This document shows positions 31,971 through 40,632 of a stretch of 64,000 nucleotides of DNA, piece by piece. Position numbers and translations under genes: made by a program. The notes under the pieces were generated by a model. That model worked only from the letters and a program-made list of their open reading frames with translations. It was not told the origin of the DNA and made no database searches. The stretch is from Psychrobium sp. MM17-31 (lineage in GTDB: Bacteria > Pseudomonadota > Gammaproteobacteria > Enterobacterales > Psychrobiaceae). The DNA is taken from NCBI RefSeq assembly GCF_022347785.1, contig NZ_JAKRGA010000007.1, positions 62,001 to 126,000 on the forward strand, written 5' to 3'. The first letter of the stretch is position 1. Each line of letters opens with the position of its first letter.

Positions 31971-34370
31971 ATGAAGTCAAATGCGTATAAAACGTTAACC
32001 AAGTCGGTTGTTGCATTGGCCGTCGCTAATGCGATGATTCTTCCTTCAGCAATGGCTGAAGATGCAAAGAAAGACGCGGCGAAAAAGAAGAAAGAAGTTG
32101 AAACCATTATGGTTACAGCTAACCGTCAAGCGCAAAGTTTGCAAGAAGTATCATCGTCGATCACTGCCATGGGTGATGAAGACATTGAGCGCGCCGGTAT
32201 TGTTGATCTGACTGGCTTGGACAGTGTTGTTCCTGGTCTAAAAGTAGGTAGTTCAGGCGGTGAAGTTCGTCCGGCAATGCGTGGTGCTCGTACTAACGAG
32301 GTTGGTGTTGCAGGTACTGGTATCGCTGAGCAGGTTGTTGGTATTTTCCAAGATGGCATCTATGTGCCGACGACAACAGCCGGTTTAGGCGCCTTTGTTG
32401 ATGTTGAGCGAATTGAAGTTTTACGTGGTCCTCAAGGTACTTTATACGGTCGTAATACTTTTGCAGGCAGTATTAATGTTATTACCAAGCAACCTGTTAT
32501 GGATTCATTTGAAGGTAACGTTAAAGTCACCACGGGTTCATATAATCGCAGTGCCTACGAGGGTATTTTAAATATTCCAATGAGCGATAAAGTAGCAACG
32601 CGTGTAGTTGTTGCTTCAGATCGTCACGACGGCATTATCGAAAACCACGTTTTACCTGGTCCGTCTGATGATTTACGTGAAAAGAATCAATTTTATGCAC
32701 GCTCTGTAACCCGTTACGAAGCGAGCGAAGACGTTAACTTTACCGTGCGTTTAGATTACTCAAAGAAAGATGCAAACTCAGAAGCAATCTGGGGTTATCA
32801 ACAAATCGCCGGTTATCAAATCTCAGAAACGTCACCTGGCTCAGGCGTATTTAATCCAGATGCCACAGTGAGCAGCGGTCATATTTATCAGCCTGGCAAT
32901 GCTCAACGCGACGATAAAGGACCTTACGATGTTTATCGCAACGCGTTCTCGTTAGACAAACAGGAAACGTTTTCAGCAACAACCGTACTTGATTATTACG
33001 GCGATGGCATCGAAGTAAAATGGACAACCAACTATTCAGAGCTCTCTGGTTCTCAATTTTACGATAACGATTATAGTGATGGCGGTTTAGATTTCGTTGG
33101 TGGTTTTGGTCGTAAAGATGATCAGAAAAATCTATCGACAGAATTACAACTGTCTTCAAATCACGAAGGCCCACTGCAGTGGATCGCTGGTTTGTACTAT
33201 TACGATCAAGAAGCTGATTGGTCTTGGTTGTGGCGTGAAGATACGACGGGTGATGGCACGGCCGATAGTATCGTAGTTCCAAGCTGGGGTAACCCTGATT
33301 ACGATCCGCACACGGTTGATTCTATTGCGGTATTTGGTCAATTGCGCTATGAAGTGTCTGACGACCTGCGCTTAGTCGGTGGTCTGCGTTATAACAAAGA
33401 CGAGAAAACCTTTACTGGCGATAGTATTCCAGACTGGGATGATGACGCTGTGCTTTGGAAACTAGCGATTGAGTACGATTACAGCGATGACACTATGTTA
33501 TATGCAAGTGCTGCAACTGGTTACCGTACTGGTGGTGCAAATGACGCGCGTGTAGTTTCTCGCGGCGCAAATGCGCTATACGATAACGAAGAAGTTATCT
33601 CGTATGAATTCGGTGCTAAAACCATGTTGTTAGATGGTGCTATGCGCTTTAATGCTGCTGCATTTATTAATGAATATGACGATGTTAAAGCACAGTTATT
33701 CGCAGTAGCTTGTAATGATACAACTTCAGGTCAAACCATTCTTGAGTGTGTTGCTGAAGGCAGCCAAACGACTTTCGAATATTATGAAAATGGCGGTGGT
33801 ATTGAATCTGTTGGTGCAGAGTTTGAATTACAATGGTACCCAACAGATGAGTTAACTATTGCGGGTTCATTCGCTTACCTAGATTCTTCATTTACAGATG
33901 ATTACGCTGTAGGTAACTCTGAACTACGTCCGTTACTTGGCTTGGGTAACTTAAATGGTCGCCAAGACGTTAATGACAACAATAGTCAGTTTAGCTTTAA
34001 AGGTTGGAGTCCTGCGATGTCTCCTGAATTTACCTTGGGCTTAACGGCTACTTATGAGCATGATTTAGGCGATGGCGCTTATCTAATTCCACATATCTCG
34101 ATTAACTATTCAGACGATTACTATGCGTTTGATACTAATATCGATGAAGTGAAAGTGGATGCTCATGCAATGGTGAACGCTCGTGTATCATACATTATGA
34201 GTGAAAATGTTCAGGTTGATTTCTTCGTTCAGAACTTAACAGATGAAGAAGTGTTAACCCGTGGTGTTGTTCATTCACAAATTGTGAATGGCGCGCCAGC
34301 TAACTCGGTACAAGCGAACTGGAATAATCCACGCACTTGGGGCTTGAGTTTAAAATATTCATTTGAATAA
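31971..34370 (+). CDS. TonB-dependent outer-membrane receptor of the catabolic island
   Basis: A 799-residue receptor. Signal peptide (1 to about 29, ending SAMA), a Lys-rich stretch, a TonB box around VETIMVTA (about 44-51), a plug domain (about 55-170) with VLRGPQGTLYGRNTFAGSINVITKQP, and a 22-strand barrel ending NNPRTWGLSLKYSFE. It imports a substrate too large or scarce for porins, using TonB energy. Among the transcription units here it has two operator-like sites and its own terminator, so it is probably monocistronic. The substrate is presumably the one processed by the neighbouring enzymes. Confidence 0.92.
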   Translation: MKSNAYKTLTKSVVALAVANAMILPSAMAEDAKKDAAKKKKEVETIMVTANRQAQSLQEVSSSITAMGDEDIERAGIVDLTGLDSVVPGLKVGSSGGEVRPAMRGARTNEVGVAGTGIAEQVVGIFQDGIYVPTTTAGLGAFVDVERIEVLRGPQGTLYGRNTFAGSINVITKQPVMDSFEGNVKVTTGSYNRSAYEGILNIPMSDKVATRVVVASDRHDGIIENHVLPGPSDDLREKNQFYARSVTRYEASEDVNFTVRLDYSKKDANSEAIWGYQQIAGYQISETSPGSGVFNPDATVSSGHIYQPGNAQRDDKGPYDVYRNAFSLDKQETFSATTVLDYYGDGIEVKWTTNYSELSGSQFYDNDYSDGGLDFVGGFGRKDDQKNLSTELQLSSNHEGPLQWIAGLYYYDQEADWSWLWREDTTGDGTADSIVVPSWGNPDYDPHTVDSIAVFGQLRYEVSDDLRLVGGLRYNKDEKTFTGDSIPDWDDDAVLWKLAIEYDYSDDTMLYASAATGYRTGGANDARVVSRGANALYDNEEVISYEFGAKTMLLDGAMRFNAAAFINEYDDVKAQLFAVACNDTTSGQTILECVAEGSQTTFEYYENGGGIESVGAEFELQWYPTDELTIAGSFAYLDSSFTDDYAVGNSELRPLLGLGNLNGRQDVNDNNSQFSFKGWSPAMSPEFTLGLTATYEHDLGDGAYLIPHISINYSDDYYAFDTNIDEVKVDAHAMVNARVSYIMSENVQVDFFVQNLTDEEVLTRGVVHSQIVNGAPANSVQANWNNPRTWGLSLKYSFE

Positions 34371-34396
34371 ATTTGTCTTAATTCCGTAAAGACTTT

Positions 34397-34431
34397 AGCC
34401 GAGTAGCCGTGTCAGCTACTTGGCTTTTTTT
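34397..34431 (+). terminator. Terminator of the receptor gene
   Basis: AGCC-AGTAGC and GCTACT-GGCT arms with seven T following, 26 bases past the stop codon. Confidence 0.85.
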
Positions 34432-34457
34432 GTTTATAGCATATAGAGAAGAGAGTT

Positions 34458-35582
34458 ATGTCTAAACCTATTCGCACCACCCATGTTGGGTCTTTGCCTC
34501 GTGATCAAGAGGTTGTCGATTTTATTTTTGCCAAGGAAAACGGTGAAGCGTTTAGTCAGTCGGAATTTGACGAAACAATGCAGCGTCACGTTAGTGATGT
34601 GGTTAAGAAACAGGTCGACTTGGGCATTGATATTGTCTCTGATGGTGAAACTTCAAAAATTTCTTATGCGACCTATGTTAAAGATCGTTATAGTGGCTTT
34701 AGTGGTGATAGTCAGCGCAATGCCCCTGCTGATTTAAAACTGTTTCCACAGTTTTTAGAACGCTTAGCTAAACAAGGCGGCACACCGACGTATGCGCGTC
34801 CGATGTGTACTGGTGAAGTTGCGGTGAAAGATACTCATGATTTGCATGCTGATATTAAGCATGTGACGAGTGCGCTAAATGAGCACAAAGCGGCTAAAGG
34901 ATTTATGAATGCCGCTTCGCCGGGTGTTATTGCGTTGTTCTTACCTAATCAATATTATCCGTCGCGTGAAGCCTATCTCGAGCAACTAGCCAAGGTTATG
35001 CGTCAGGAATATCAAGCGATTATCGATGCGGGACTAGATCTGCAATTAGATTGTCCTGATTTGGCGTTATCTCGTCATATGTTGTTTAACGATTTAAGTG
35101 ATGATGAGTTTCTTAAGATTGCAGCACAGCATGTTGAAGCACTTAATTTCGCTCTGGAAGGCATTCCGGCAGAGAAAGTGCGTGTCCACATCTGTTGGGG
35201 GAATTATGAAGGTCCGCATGTATGTGATATTTCTATGGACAAAATGTTTAACACCTTGATGAGTGTTAATGCCGATCAGTTGTTATTTGAAACAGCGAAT
35301 CCGCGTCACGGCCATGAGTGGCAGGTGTTTGCTGAGCGAAAACTCGAAATCCCTGAATCAAAAATTCTGATGCCTGGGGTTATCGATAGCACAAGTAACT
35401 TTGTCGAACATCCGCAATTAGTAGCGCAGCGCGTGAAGCAGTTTGTTGATATTGTTGGTCGTGATCGCGTTGTGGCGAGCACTGACTGTGGTTTTGGTAC
35501 TTTTGCTGGCTTTGGCTCAGTAGCGCCTGATATTGCCTATGCTAAGTTACAAAGTTTGGTGGATGGCGCGAAGTTGGTTTAA
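34458..35582 (+). CDS. MetE C-terminal-like zinc methyltransferase (methionine synthase II family)
   Basis: A 374-residue single-domain barrel related to the C-terminal half of MetE and to epoxyalkane:coenzyme M transferase. It starts with TTHVGSLPR, has DIVSDGETSK, and likely zinc ligands His244 and Cys246 (VHICWGNYEG), Glu278 (LLFETAN) and Cys344 (ASTDCGFGTF). It lacks the N-terminal folate-binding duplicate of real MetE, so it probably activates a thiol or moves an alkyl group in the catabolic pathway rather than making methionine. GAAGAGAG precedes the ATG. It lies behind the receptor terminator. Confidence 0.83.
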   Translation: MSKPIRTTHVGSLPRDQEVVDFIFAKENGEAFSQSEFDETMQRHVSDVVKKQVDLGIDIVSDGETSKISYATYVKDRYSGFSGDSQRNAPADLKLFPQFLERLAKQGGTPTYARPMCTGEVAVKDTHDLHADIKHVTSALNEHKAAKGFMNAASPGVIALFLPNQYYPSREAYLEQLAKVMRQEYQAIIDAGLDLQLDCPDLALSRHMLFNDLSDDEFLKIAAQHVEALNFALEGIPAEKVRVHICWGNYEGPHVCDISMDKMFNTLMSVNADQLLFETANPRHGHEWQVFAERKLEIPESKILMPGVIDSTSNFVEHPQLVAQRVKQFVDIVGRDRVVASTDCGFGTFAGFGSVAPDIAYAKLQSLVDGAKLV

Positions 35583-35716
35583 TAATTTCTTAAAGTCAAA
35601 TGCTCGTCGTAACTCTTAATGTGTTAGATAGTTACGCGAAAACTTCTATATTGGAGCATAATTTGGTGTGCTTGTGAGATTCCTTTGGTTAATTGAAGCC
35701 TTTCGAAAGCACACCA

Positions 35717-35898
35717 GTTACTTTTCTTTGCGTCGCCAAAGAAAAGTAACCAAAAGAAAGGCGACCCGTGATTTAGCGTTGATTCTTAAATGATAAATTG
35801 CCTATTCAATACCGTATTTGATCCGCATCCCTGCGGCAAATACTCAAAAATCATCCCTGATTTTTGCATTGGTCAATTTCTAATTTAAGACGCTAAAT
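35717..35898. repeat. Multi-hairpin intergenic repeat element
   Basis: This gap between convergent genes (35583-35983) holds no gene but dense folding. GTTACTTTTCTTTG (35717-35730) pairs perfectly with CAAAGAAAAGTAAC (35737-35750). Then an outer imperfect stem (35771-35800 with 35874-35898, starting ATTTAGCG and ending CGCTAAAT) encloses two hairpins, 35814-35843 (GTATTTG..CCGCA/TGCGG CAAATAC) and 35845-35866 (CAAAAATCA/TGATTTTTG). Both of the inner hairpins have the loop TCCC and share CATCCCTG. The TTACTTTTCTTTG motif is a widespread proteobacterial intergenic repeat by memory. Function unknown. Confidence 0.7.
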
Positions 35899-35983
35899 GG
35901 CGGGAGCTGGCCGCGCTATAAGCCTAGAAAAACCTTAACTGTTTAGCGTTACGATAATTAGATATTTTCTGATGTTAAAGAGA

Positions 35984-36748
35984 TTAACCATTTTTAGCTT
36001 GTTCAAAACGCGCTTGTAAATTGCGGGCGCCTGCGAGCATAAAGCTGTGATCTGAGCCTAATAGGAATAGTGACACCTTCTGTTCTAGCCATTGCTCTAA
36101 TTCATCTAAATTGGCGATAAACATGCCTGTCGTCACTCCGTATTTATTCGCTGTTGCGACAATTTTTTCCACGGTTTCTATAACGATAGGGGCGTTGGGA
36201 TTGGTTTCGCCGAGGGCAACAGTTAAGTCCATGCGGCCTATGAACAAACAGTGCAATCCTTCCACTTCGCAAATTTCATCGAGACAGTCTAACGCGTCTA
36301 AATCTTCGATCTGCGCAATGATTGTGGTATTCGCTTTGTTGTGGGCAAGGTTTTTGTCTATGGCGCTGGTGGTGTAACTAGCCATTCTAGTTGAGCCGGC
36401 ATAGCCCCTACCGTTGTGGCCGTAGTAGCTATTAGCGATAACTTTTTCTAACTGTTGTGGTGTTTTAACGTGAGGTACGACTATGCCATCGGCACCTAAA
36501 TCTAAGGCGTTGAGTATTGTATCGTGATGATCGTTAGGGATGCGTACTATCACGTGTTGCTGATTAGCGCGAGCGGCTAAAATGCAGCTGTCGAGATCTG
36601 CACGGCCAAATGGTGCGTGTTCGGCATCTAGGCACAATGTGTTAAAGCCTAGTTGTGATAACACCTCCGTGTTATGCGGATGTGGCGTTTTGATAAAGGT
36701 GCCGAGCAGAGGTGCTTTGTCGGCGAGTGCTTGATTAAACTGACTCAT
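35984..36748 (-). CDS. HpcH/HpaI-family aldolase
   Basis: A 254-residue class II pyruvate aldolase: GTFIKTPHPHNTEVLSQLGFNTLCLDAEHAPF (catalytic and metal region, about 15-48), VIVRIP (Arg about 70) and the metal Glu/Asp in IAQIEDLDALD and GRMDLTVALG. It splits 4-hydroxy-2-oxo acids into pyruvate and an aldehyde. Its start overlaps the upstream hydrolase gene by 14 bases. As last gene of the dehydrogenase-LacI-hydrolase-aldolase operon it may supply the final carbon-carbon cleavage of the pathway. Confidence 0.9.
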   Translation of the reverse strand: MSQFNQALADKAPLLGTFIKTPHPHNTEVLSQLGFNTLCLDAEHAPFGRADLDSCILAARANQQHVIVRIPNDHHDTILNALDLGADGIVVPHVKTPQQLEKVIANSYYGHNGRGYAGSTRMASYTTSAIDKNLAHNKANTTIIAQIEDLDALDCLDEICEVEGLHCLFIGRMDLTVALGETNPNAPIVIETVEKIVATANKYGVTTGMFIANLDELEQWLEQKVSLFLLGSDHSFMLAGARNLQARFEQAKNG

Positions 36749-37457
36749 GTGTTTGCTCCAGCCATTGTTCGATGATGGCTTTGATTTGTTGTGGCTGTTC
36801 TAACAATGCGAAATGGCCTGAATTGTTGAGTATATGCAACTCACTGTGCTTGACTATGCCTGCCATGAAAATCTGATGCAGTGGTGGACAAGGAACGTCA
36901 TCTTGACTGCCTATTATCAGTGTTGGACGATCAAATTTAGACAATTCTTCTGTCGAATCAGGTCGATTAGCTAGGATCGATAGTTGAGATTCAAAAACCT
37001 CAACACCGAGTTGATTAGCCATGCTGACAACTATCTCGGCATTGATATTATTGACATCGCTAAAGTAATTAGCGAGATAGTGCTCTCGTAAAACAGATTC
37101 CAGACCATGGCTCTTCGATTTGGCGAGGTGAAGGTCTCTTGTCTGTTTTCGTCCTGGTAGATCTGCGTGACAATTGCTGTTGATTAAACACAGACCAGCG
37201 ACGAGGTGTGGATAGGTGCGAATAAAGTCGAATGCGATCATGCCACCCATCGAGAAACCAACCAGTATCACTGGTTGTTCGCCAATGTGTTGTTTTATGA
37301 GCTCGGTAGTTTGCGATAGCGAGCTTTCAGTAGTTACATCAACGCTAACACTATTAAAGTGTTCACTATTGATGATGGGTGTGAACACATCCCTAGTGCA
37401 AAGCGTACCAGGGAGAAAGACTAGTGTCGGTTTATTTGACTGTTTTTGCTGGGCCAA
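36735..37457 (-). CDS. Alpha/beta hydrolase
   Basis: A 240-residue hydrolase with a visible catalytic triad: nucleophile Ser in VGFSMGG (about 75-81), Asp in IIGSQDDVP (about 188-196) and His in NNSGHFALLEQP (about 215-226). The oxyanion segment is LVFLPGTLC. It could hydrolyse an ester, lactone or enol-lactone. It starts at a TTG (37457) with GGAC upstream and overlaps the end of the LacI gene by 26 bases, so expression is coupled to the regulator. Confidence 0.85.
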   Translation of the reverse strand: MAQQKQSNKPTLVFLPGTLCTRDVFTPIINSEHFNSVSVDVTTESSLSQTTELIKQHIGEQPVILVGFSMGGMIAFDFIRTYPHLVAGLCLINSNCHADLPGRKQTRDLHLAKSKSHGLESVLREHYLANYFSDVNNINAEIVVSMANQLGVEVFESQLSILANRPDSTEELSKFDRPTLIIGSQDDVPCPPLHQIFMAGIVKHSELHILNNSGHFALLEQPQQIKAIIEQWLEQTHESV

Positions 37458-38451
37458 CGGTTTGTCCTTCTAATAAGGAGCCGGACCACACTCTTAACTG
37501 CGCTGGATCGTCAGGTGATTCTATCTGTTCGAGCAGTATTTCCACCGCCGCTTTTGTCATTTGCTCAAGCGGCTGCTTGATGGTCGTTAACTGATAACTG
37601 TGCCAAGCTACGGCAGCGACACCATCGAAACCTACGACAGACAGATCTTCTGGTACTCTGAGATTCCAGTTGCTACGCGCTTCGTCGATAACACCAATTG
37701 CCATAGTATCGTTACTACAAATGACTGCTGTGGGGGCAGGGTTATTTTGCATCCACTGGGCAAAAGCGTCACGTCCGGATTGGTAACTGTAATCACCATG
37801 CAATATGGGGACGTCGTTATGACCGTATGACGACAATGCGTTGACAGCACAGGTTAAACGTTCTTGGGCAACGTCAGACGCTTGATAACCACCAATGATT
37901 AGGTAGTCGCGATGTTGATGTTCGTGAAGTAGGGTAACTAATTGCAGAATTCCCTGCTGGTGATTAACACAAACTGAGCTTGCAGTTTGACTCGGCACCA
38001 CGCGATTAAATAAAACGACAGGGATATTGTGATCTTTAAATTGTTCGATACTTTCGTTGTCGAAATGAGCTGCAAGGGCAATAACTCCATCGACTTGGAA
38101 GGTCCAAATTTGCTCTAAAATTTCGTCTAATCCTTCGGCATCATCTAGATTAAACAATAGCACTCGTTCGTCTTTATCCGCCAAATGCTTGTTTAACATA
38201 GATAATACCTCAGGGAAATTGAGGTTTGCACGCGAGGATAAGATAACGGCTACCATGCCAGAACGCTTGGTTATTAACATACGCGCAATGGCATTAGGTT
38301 TATATCCCAGCTCTTTGGCAGTCGTTAATACCTTGTCTCTAGTTTTTTTAGAGACACTTCGTCCTTTTAAAAAGACTCGTGAAACAGCTGACTGAGAGAC
38401 TCCAGCTGCTTCTGCGACGTCATAAGAGGTAACGCGTTTTTTCTTATCCAA
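37432..38451 (-). CDS. LacI-family transcriptional regulator
   Basis: A 339-residue regulator when started at the TTG at 38451, which has AGAG about 9 bases upstream and lies 11 bases after the dehydrogenase stop. The helix-turn-helix and hinge are at the N-terminus (VTSYDVAEAAGVSQSAVSRVFLKGRSVSKKT, then YKPNAIARML), followed by a periplasmic-binding-protein-like effector domain (about 60-330, with VSVVGFDGVAAVAWHSYQLTTIKQPLEQM). It probably represses the island until its inducer binds; the palindrome at 29466 is its likely operator. Embedding in the catabolic operon supports this. Confidence 0.9.
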   Translation of the reverse strand: MDKKKRVTSYDVAEAAGVSQSAVSRVFLKGRSVSKKTRDKVLTTAKELGYKPNAIARMLITKRSGMVAVILSSRANLNFPEVLSMLNKHLADKDERVLLFNLDDAEGLDEILEQIWTFQVDGVIALAAHFDNESIEQFKDHNIPVVLFNRVVPSQTASSVCVNHQQGILQLVTLLHEHQHRDYLIIGGYQASDVAQERLTCAVNALSSYGHNDVPILHGDYSYQSGRDAFAQWMQNNPAPTAVICSNDTMAIGVIDEARSNWNLRVPEDLSVVGFDGVAAVAWHSYQLTTIKQPLEQMTKAAVEILLEQIESPDDPAQLRVWSGSLLEGQTVGPAKTVK

Positions 38452-38462
38452 TGCAAATTTCT

Positions 38463-39737
38463 CTATTTCTCGTATCTTCTCAAGCGGATATCTGCTTGCT
38501 CTTTGTGACCAGCAAAACCTTCGACCGCACACAAGCGAGAACAGTAGTTGCCAACAACGACAGATGCTTCTTCAGTAACCTTTTGGAAAGTACAGGTTTT
38601 AATGAACTTACCTACCCAAAGTCCGCCAGTATAACGCGCTGCTTTTTTAGTTGGAAGAGTGTGGTTAGTACCGATACATTTATCGCCGTAAGACACGTTT
38701 GTCTCAGGACCTAGGAATAACGCACCGAAGTTTTGCATATTGTCTTTGAAGTAGTCGACGTTTTCTGTCATTACTTGTACGTGTTCAAAGGCTAGATCGT
38801 TAGCAACATCAAGCATTTCTTCGTAAGTGTCACAGACAATCACTTCACCAAAATCACGCCATGCTTGGCCTGCTACATCTGCAGTTGGCAAGATAGTTAG
38901 CTGACGCTCAACCTCTGCCATGGTGTCTTTAGCAAGTTTTTCGCTGTTGGTTAGTAGTACTGCCGGTGAGTTAATACCGTGCTCGGCTTGACCTAATAAG
39001 TCAGCGGCACATAATTCACCGTCAACTGACTCGTCGGCAATAACTAGCGTTTCAGTTGGGCCAGCGAATAAATCGATACCGACACGACCAAACAGTTGAC
39101 GTTTAGCTTCAGCAACGAATGCGTTACCTGGACCAACAATCATGTCTACAGGTGCGATAGTTTCAGTACCAATTGCCATAGCAGCAACGGCTTGAACACC
39201 ACCAAAACAGTAAATTTCATCAGCGCCAGCCATGTCCATTGCTACAACGATAGCTGGAGATGGTTTGCCGTCGAAAGGAGGAGCACAGGCAATAACGCGT
39301 TTAACACCAGCGACTTTAGCCGTGACTACACTCATGTGAGCAGAAGCTACTAGCGGATATTTACCACCCGGAACGTAACAACCAACAGATTCCATGGCAA
39401 TGTGCTTATGACCTAGTGTCACACCCGGAATGGTCTCTACTTCAACGTCTTTCATTGAATCACGTTGAATTTGTGCGAAGTTACGAACTTGTGTTTGTGC
39501 CCATTTGATATCTTCAATGGTTTGCTCACTTACTTCTTCATAACAAGCAGCAATTTCTTCTTTCGAAAGCCTGAATGACTCCGGAGTCCATTTGTCAAAG
39601 TTTTCTGAGTAATTTCTTACTGCTTGGTCACCATTCTTCTCGATATCGGCAATGATGTCTTCTACGATAGATTGAACCTTCTTGTTAGATTCGACTTTTT
39701 CTTCCTGCGTGGGGCCTTTCTTGAGGTAATTGATCAT
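38463..39737 (-). CDS. HisD/HpsN-like NAD-dependent dehydrogenase
   Basis: A 424-residue protein of the histidinol dehydrogenase superfamily that resembles sulfopropanediol 3-dehydrogenase (HpsN) rather than histidine-pathway HisD. Zinc and catalytic residues are recognisable: Gln250 and His253 (GQAEHG), Glu318-His319, Asp352 (SYGDK), His411 (AGHKEQ), plus [21 protein letters not shown]. Such enzymes oxidise a primary alcohol to a carboxylate in two NAD steps. No other his genes are near. The start at 39737 is set by GGAG 10 bases upstream; the longer frame covers the divergent promoter. It heads a four-gene reverse operon. Confidence 0.85.
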   Translation of the reverse strand: MINYLKKGPTQEEKVESNKKVQSIVEDIIADIEKNGDQAVRNYSENFDKWTPESFRLSKEEIAACYEEVSEQTIEDIKWAQTQVRNFAQIQRDSMKDVEVETIPGVTLGHKHIAMESVGCYVPGGKYPLVASAHMSVVTAKVAGVKRVIACAPPFDGKPSPAIVVAMDMAGADEIYCFGGVQAVAAMAIGTETIAPVDMIVGPGNAFVAEAKRQLFGRVGIDLFAGPTETLVIADESVDGELCAADLLGQAEHGINSPAVLLTNSEKLAKDTMAEVERQLTILPTADVAGQAWRDFGEVIVCDTYEEMLDVANDLAFEHVQVMTENVDYFKDNMQNFGALFLGPETNVSYGDKCIGTNHTLPTKKAARYTGGLWVGKFIKTCTFQKVTEEASVVVGNYCSRLCAVEGFAGHKEQADIRLRRYEK

Positions 39738-39812
39738 TTCTTGCTCCAGTTTTTGTAGTTTTATTGATCTAAAATAACAATATTTTCTTGATTGTAAATT
39801 CATCGTACTGAA

Positions 39813-39832
39813 TAATGACTTCGAATGCAAAA
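39813..39832. promoter_or_regulatory. LacI-operator-like site between dehydrogenase and SDR genes
   Basis: TAATGACTTCGAATGCAAAA agrees with the 29466 palindrome at 16 of 20 positions (left half 9 of 10). It lies 76 bases before the dehydrogenase start and 18 bases before the SDR start, in the 112-base divergent gap. Confidence 0.65.
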
Positions 39833-39849
39833 TAAACTTTGGGTGAATT

Positions 39850-40593
39850 ATGTTCGGTTTTAATGAAACGCTTTTGAAAGATAAAACAGTGCTTATTACA
39901 GGTGCTGGTAAAGGAATCGGTCGTGCCTGCGCTTTAATGGCTGCCAAATGTGGTGCAAATGTTATTGCTGTAGCACGTACTCAATCAGACTTGGAATCGT
40001 TACAAGCAGAAGCACCTGATCAGATAGAGGTGTGGGTTGATGATGTCTCGGCGGCGAGTTTTGCGGCTAAAGTGAAAGCCTTGCCTCAGCTACATGGCTT
40101 AATTAATAACGTTGGTACTAATCGCGTGTCATCGATGTTAGAGCAAGCCGATGAAGATTTAGATGCGGTTATCGATCTTAATCTAAAGAGTTTGTACCGT
40201 ACCGCAAAAGCGGCATTAACACCTATGCTCAACGCTGGTGGTGGTTCAATCGTTAATATGTCTTCACAAATGGCTTATGTCGGGTCGCCCGGACGTACTT
40301 TGTATTGTATGTCTAAACACGGTGTTGAAGGCTTAAGTAAGGCAATGGGGGTTGAACTTGCGCCACAAGGAATTCGCGTTAATTCAGTCGCACCCACTTT
40401 TGTATTAACCCCACTTACCGAACCAATGTTTGAAGATGAAGCATTTAAGTCATTTGTCTTCGACATGATCCCCATGAAAAAACTTGCCACAACCGACGAT
40501 GTCGCTAATGCCTGCTTGTTCTTGTTAAGTGACCTTGCAGCTATGGTCACTGGTACTTGTATCAAGGTTGACGGCGGTTGGACAGCCCAATAA
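39850..40593 (+). CDS. Short-chain dehydrogenase/reductase
   Basis: A 247-residue SDR with the cofactor motif [10 protein letters not shown] (about 17-26), NNVGTNR (about 86-92), catalytic Ser in VNMSSQMAY and the YxxxK pair in [10 protein letters not shown] (Tyr about 154, Lys about 158). Length is standard. NAD(P)-dependent oxidation of an alcohol is expected; substrate unknown. It is followed after 39 bases by the bicupin gene, forming a forward operon that is divergent from the HpsN-like operon. Confidence 0.9.
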   Translation: MFGFNETLLKDKTVLITGAGKGIGRACALMAAKCGANVIAVARTQSDLESLQAEAPDQIEVWVDDVSAASFAAKVKALPQLHGLINNVGTNRVSSMLEQADEDLDAVIDLNLKSLYRTAKAALTPMLNAGGGSIVNMSSQMAYVGSPGRTLYCMSKHGVEGLSKAMGVELAPQGIRVNSVAPTFVLTPLTEPMFEDEAFKSFVFDMIPMKKLATTDDVANACLFLLSDLAAMVTGTCIKVDGGWTAQ

Positions 40594-40632
40594 CAGATAA
40601 AAACACAATAGAGTCACACGAGGAAAAAACAC

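Noticed and set aside
38463-39737. Biosynthetic histidinol dehydrogenase (hisD)
   Set aside because: No histidine operon is near and the sequence follows the HpsN-like branch; it lies inside a LacI-controlled catabolic operon.
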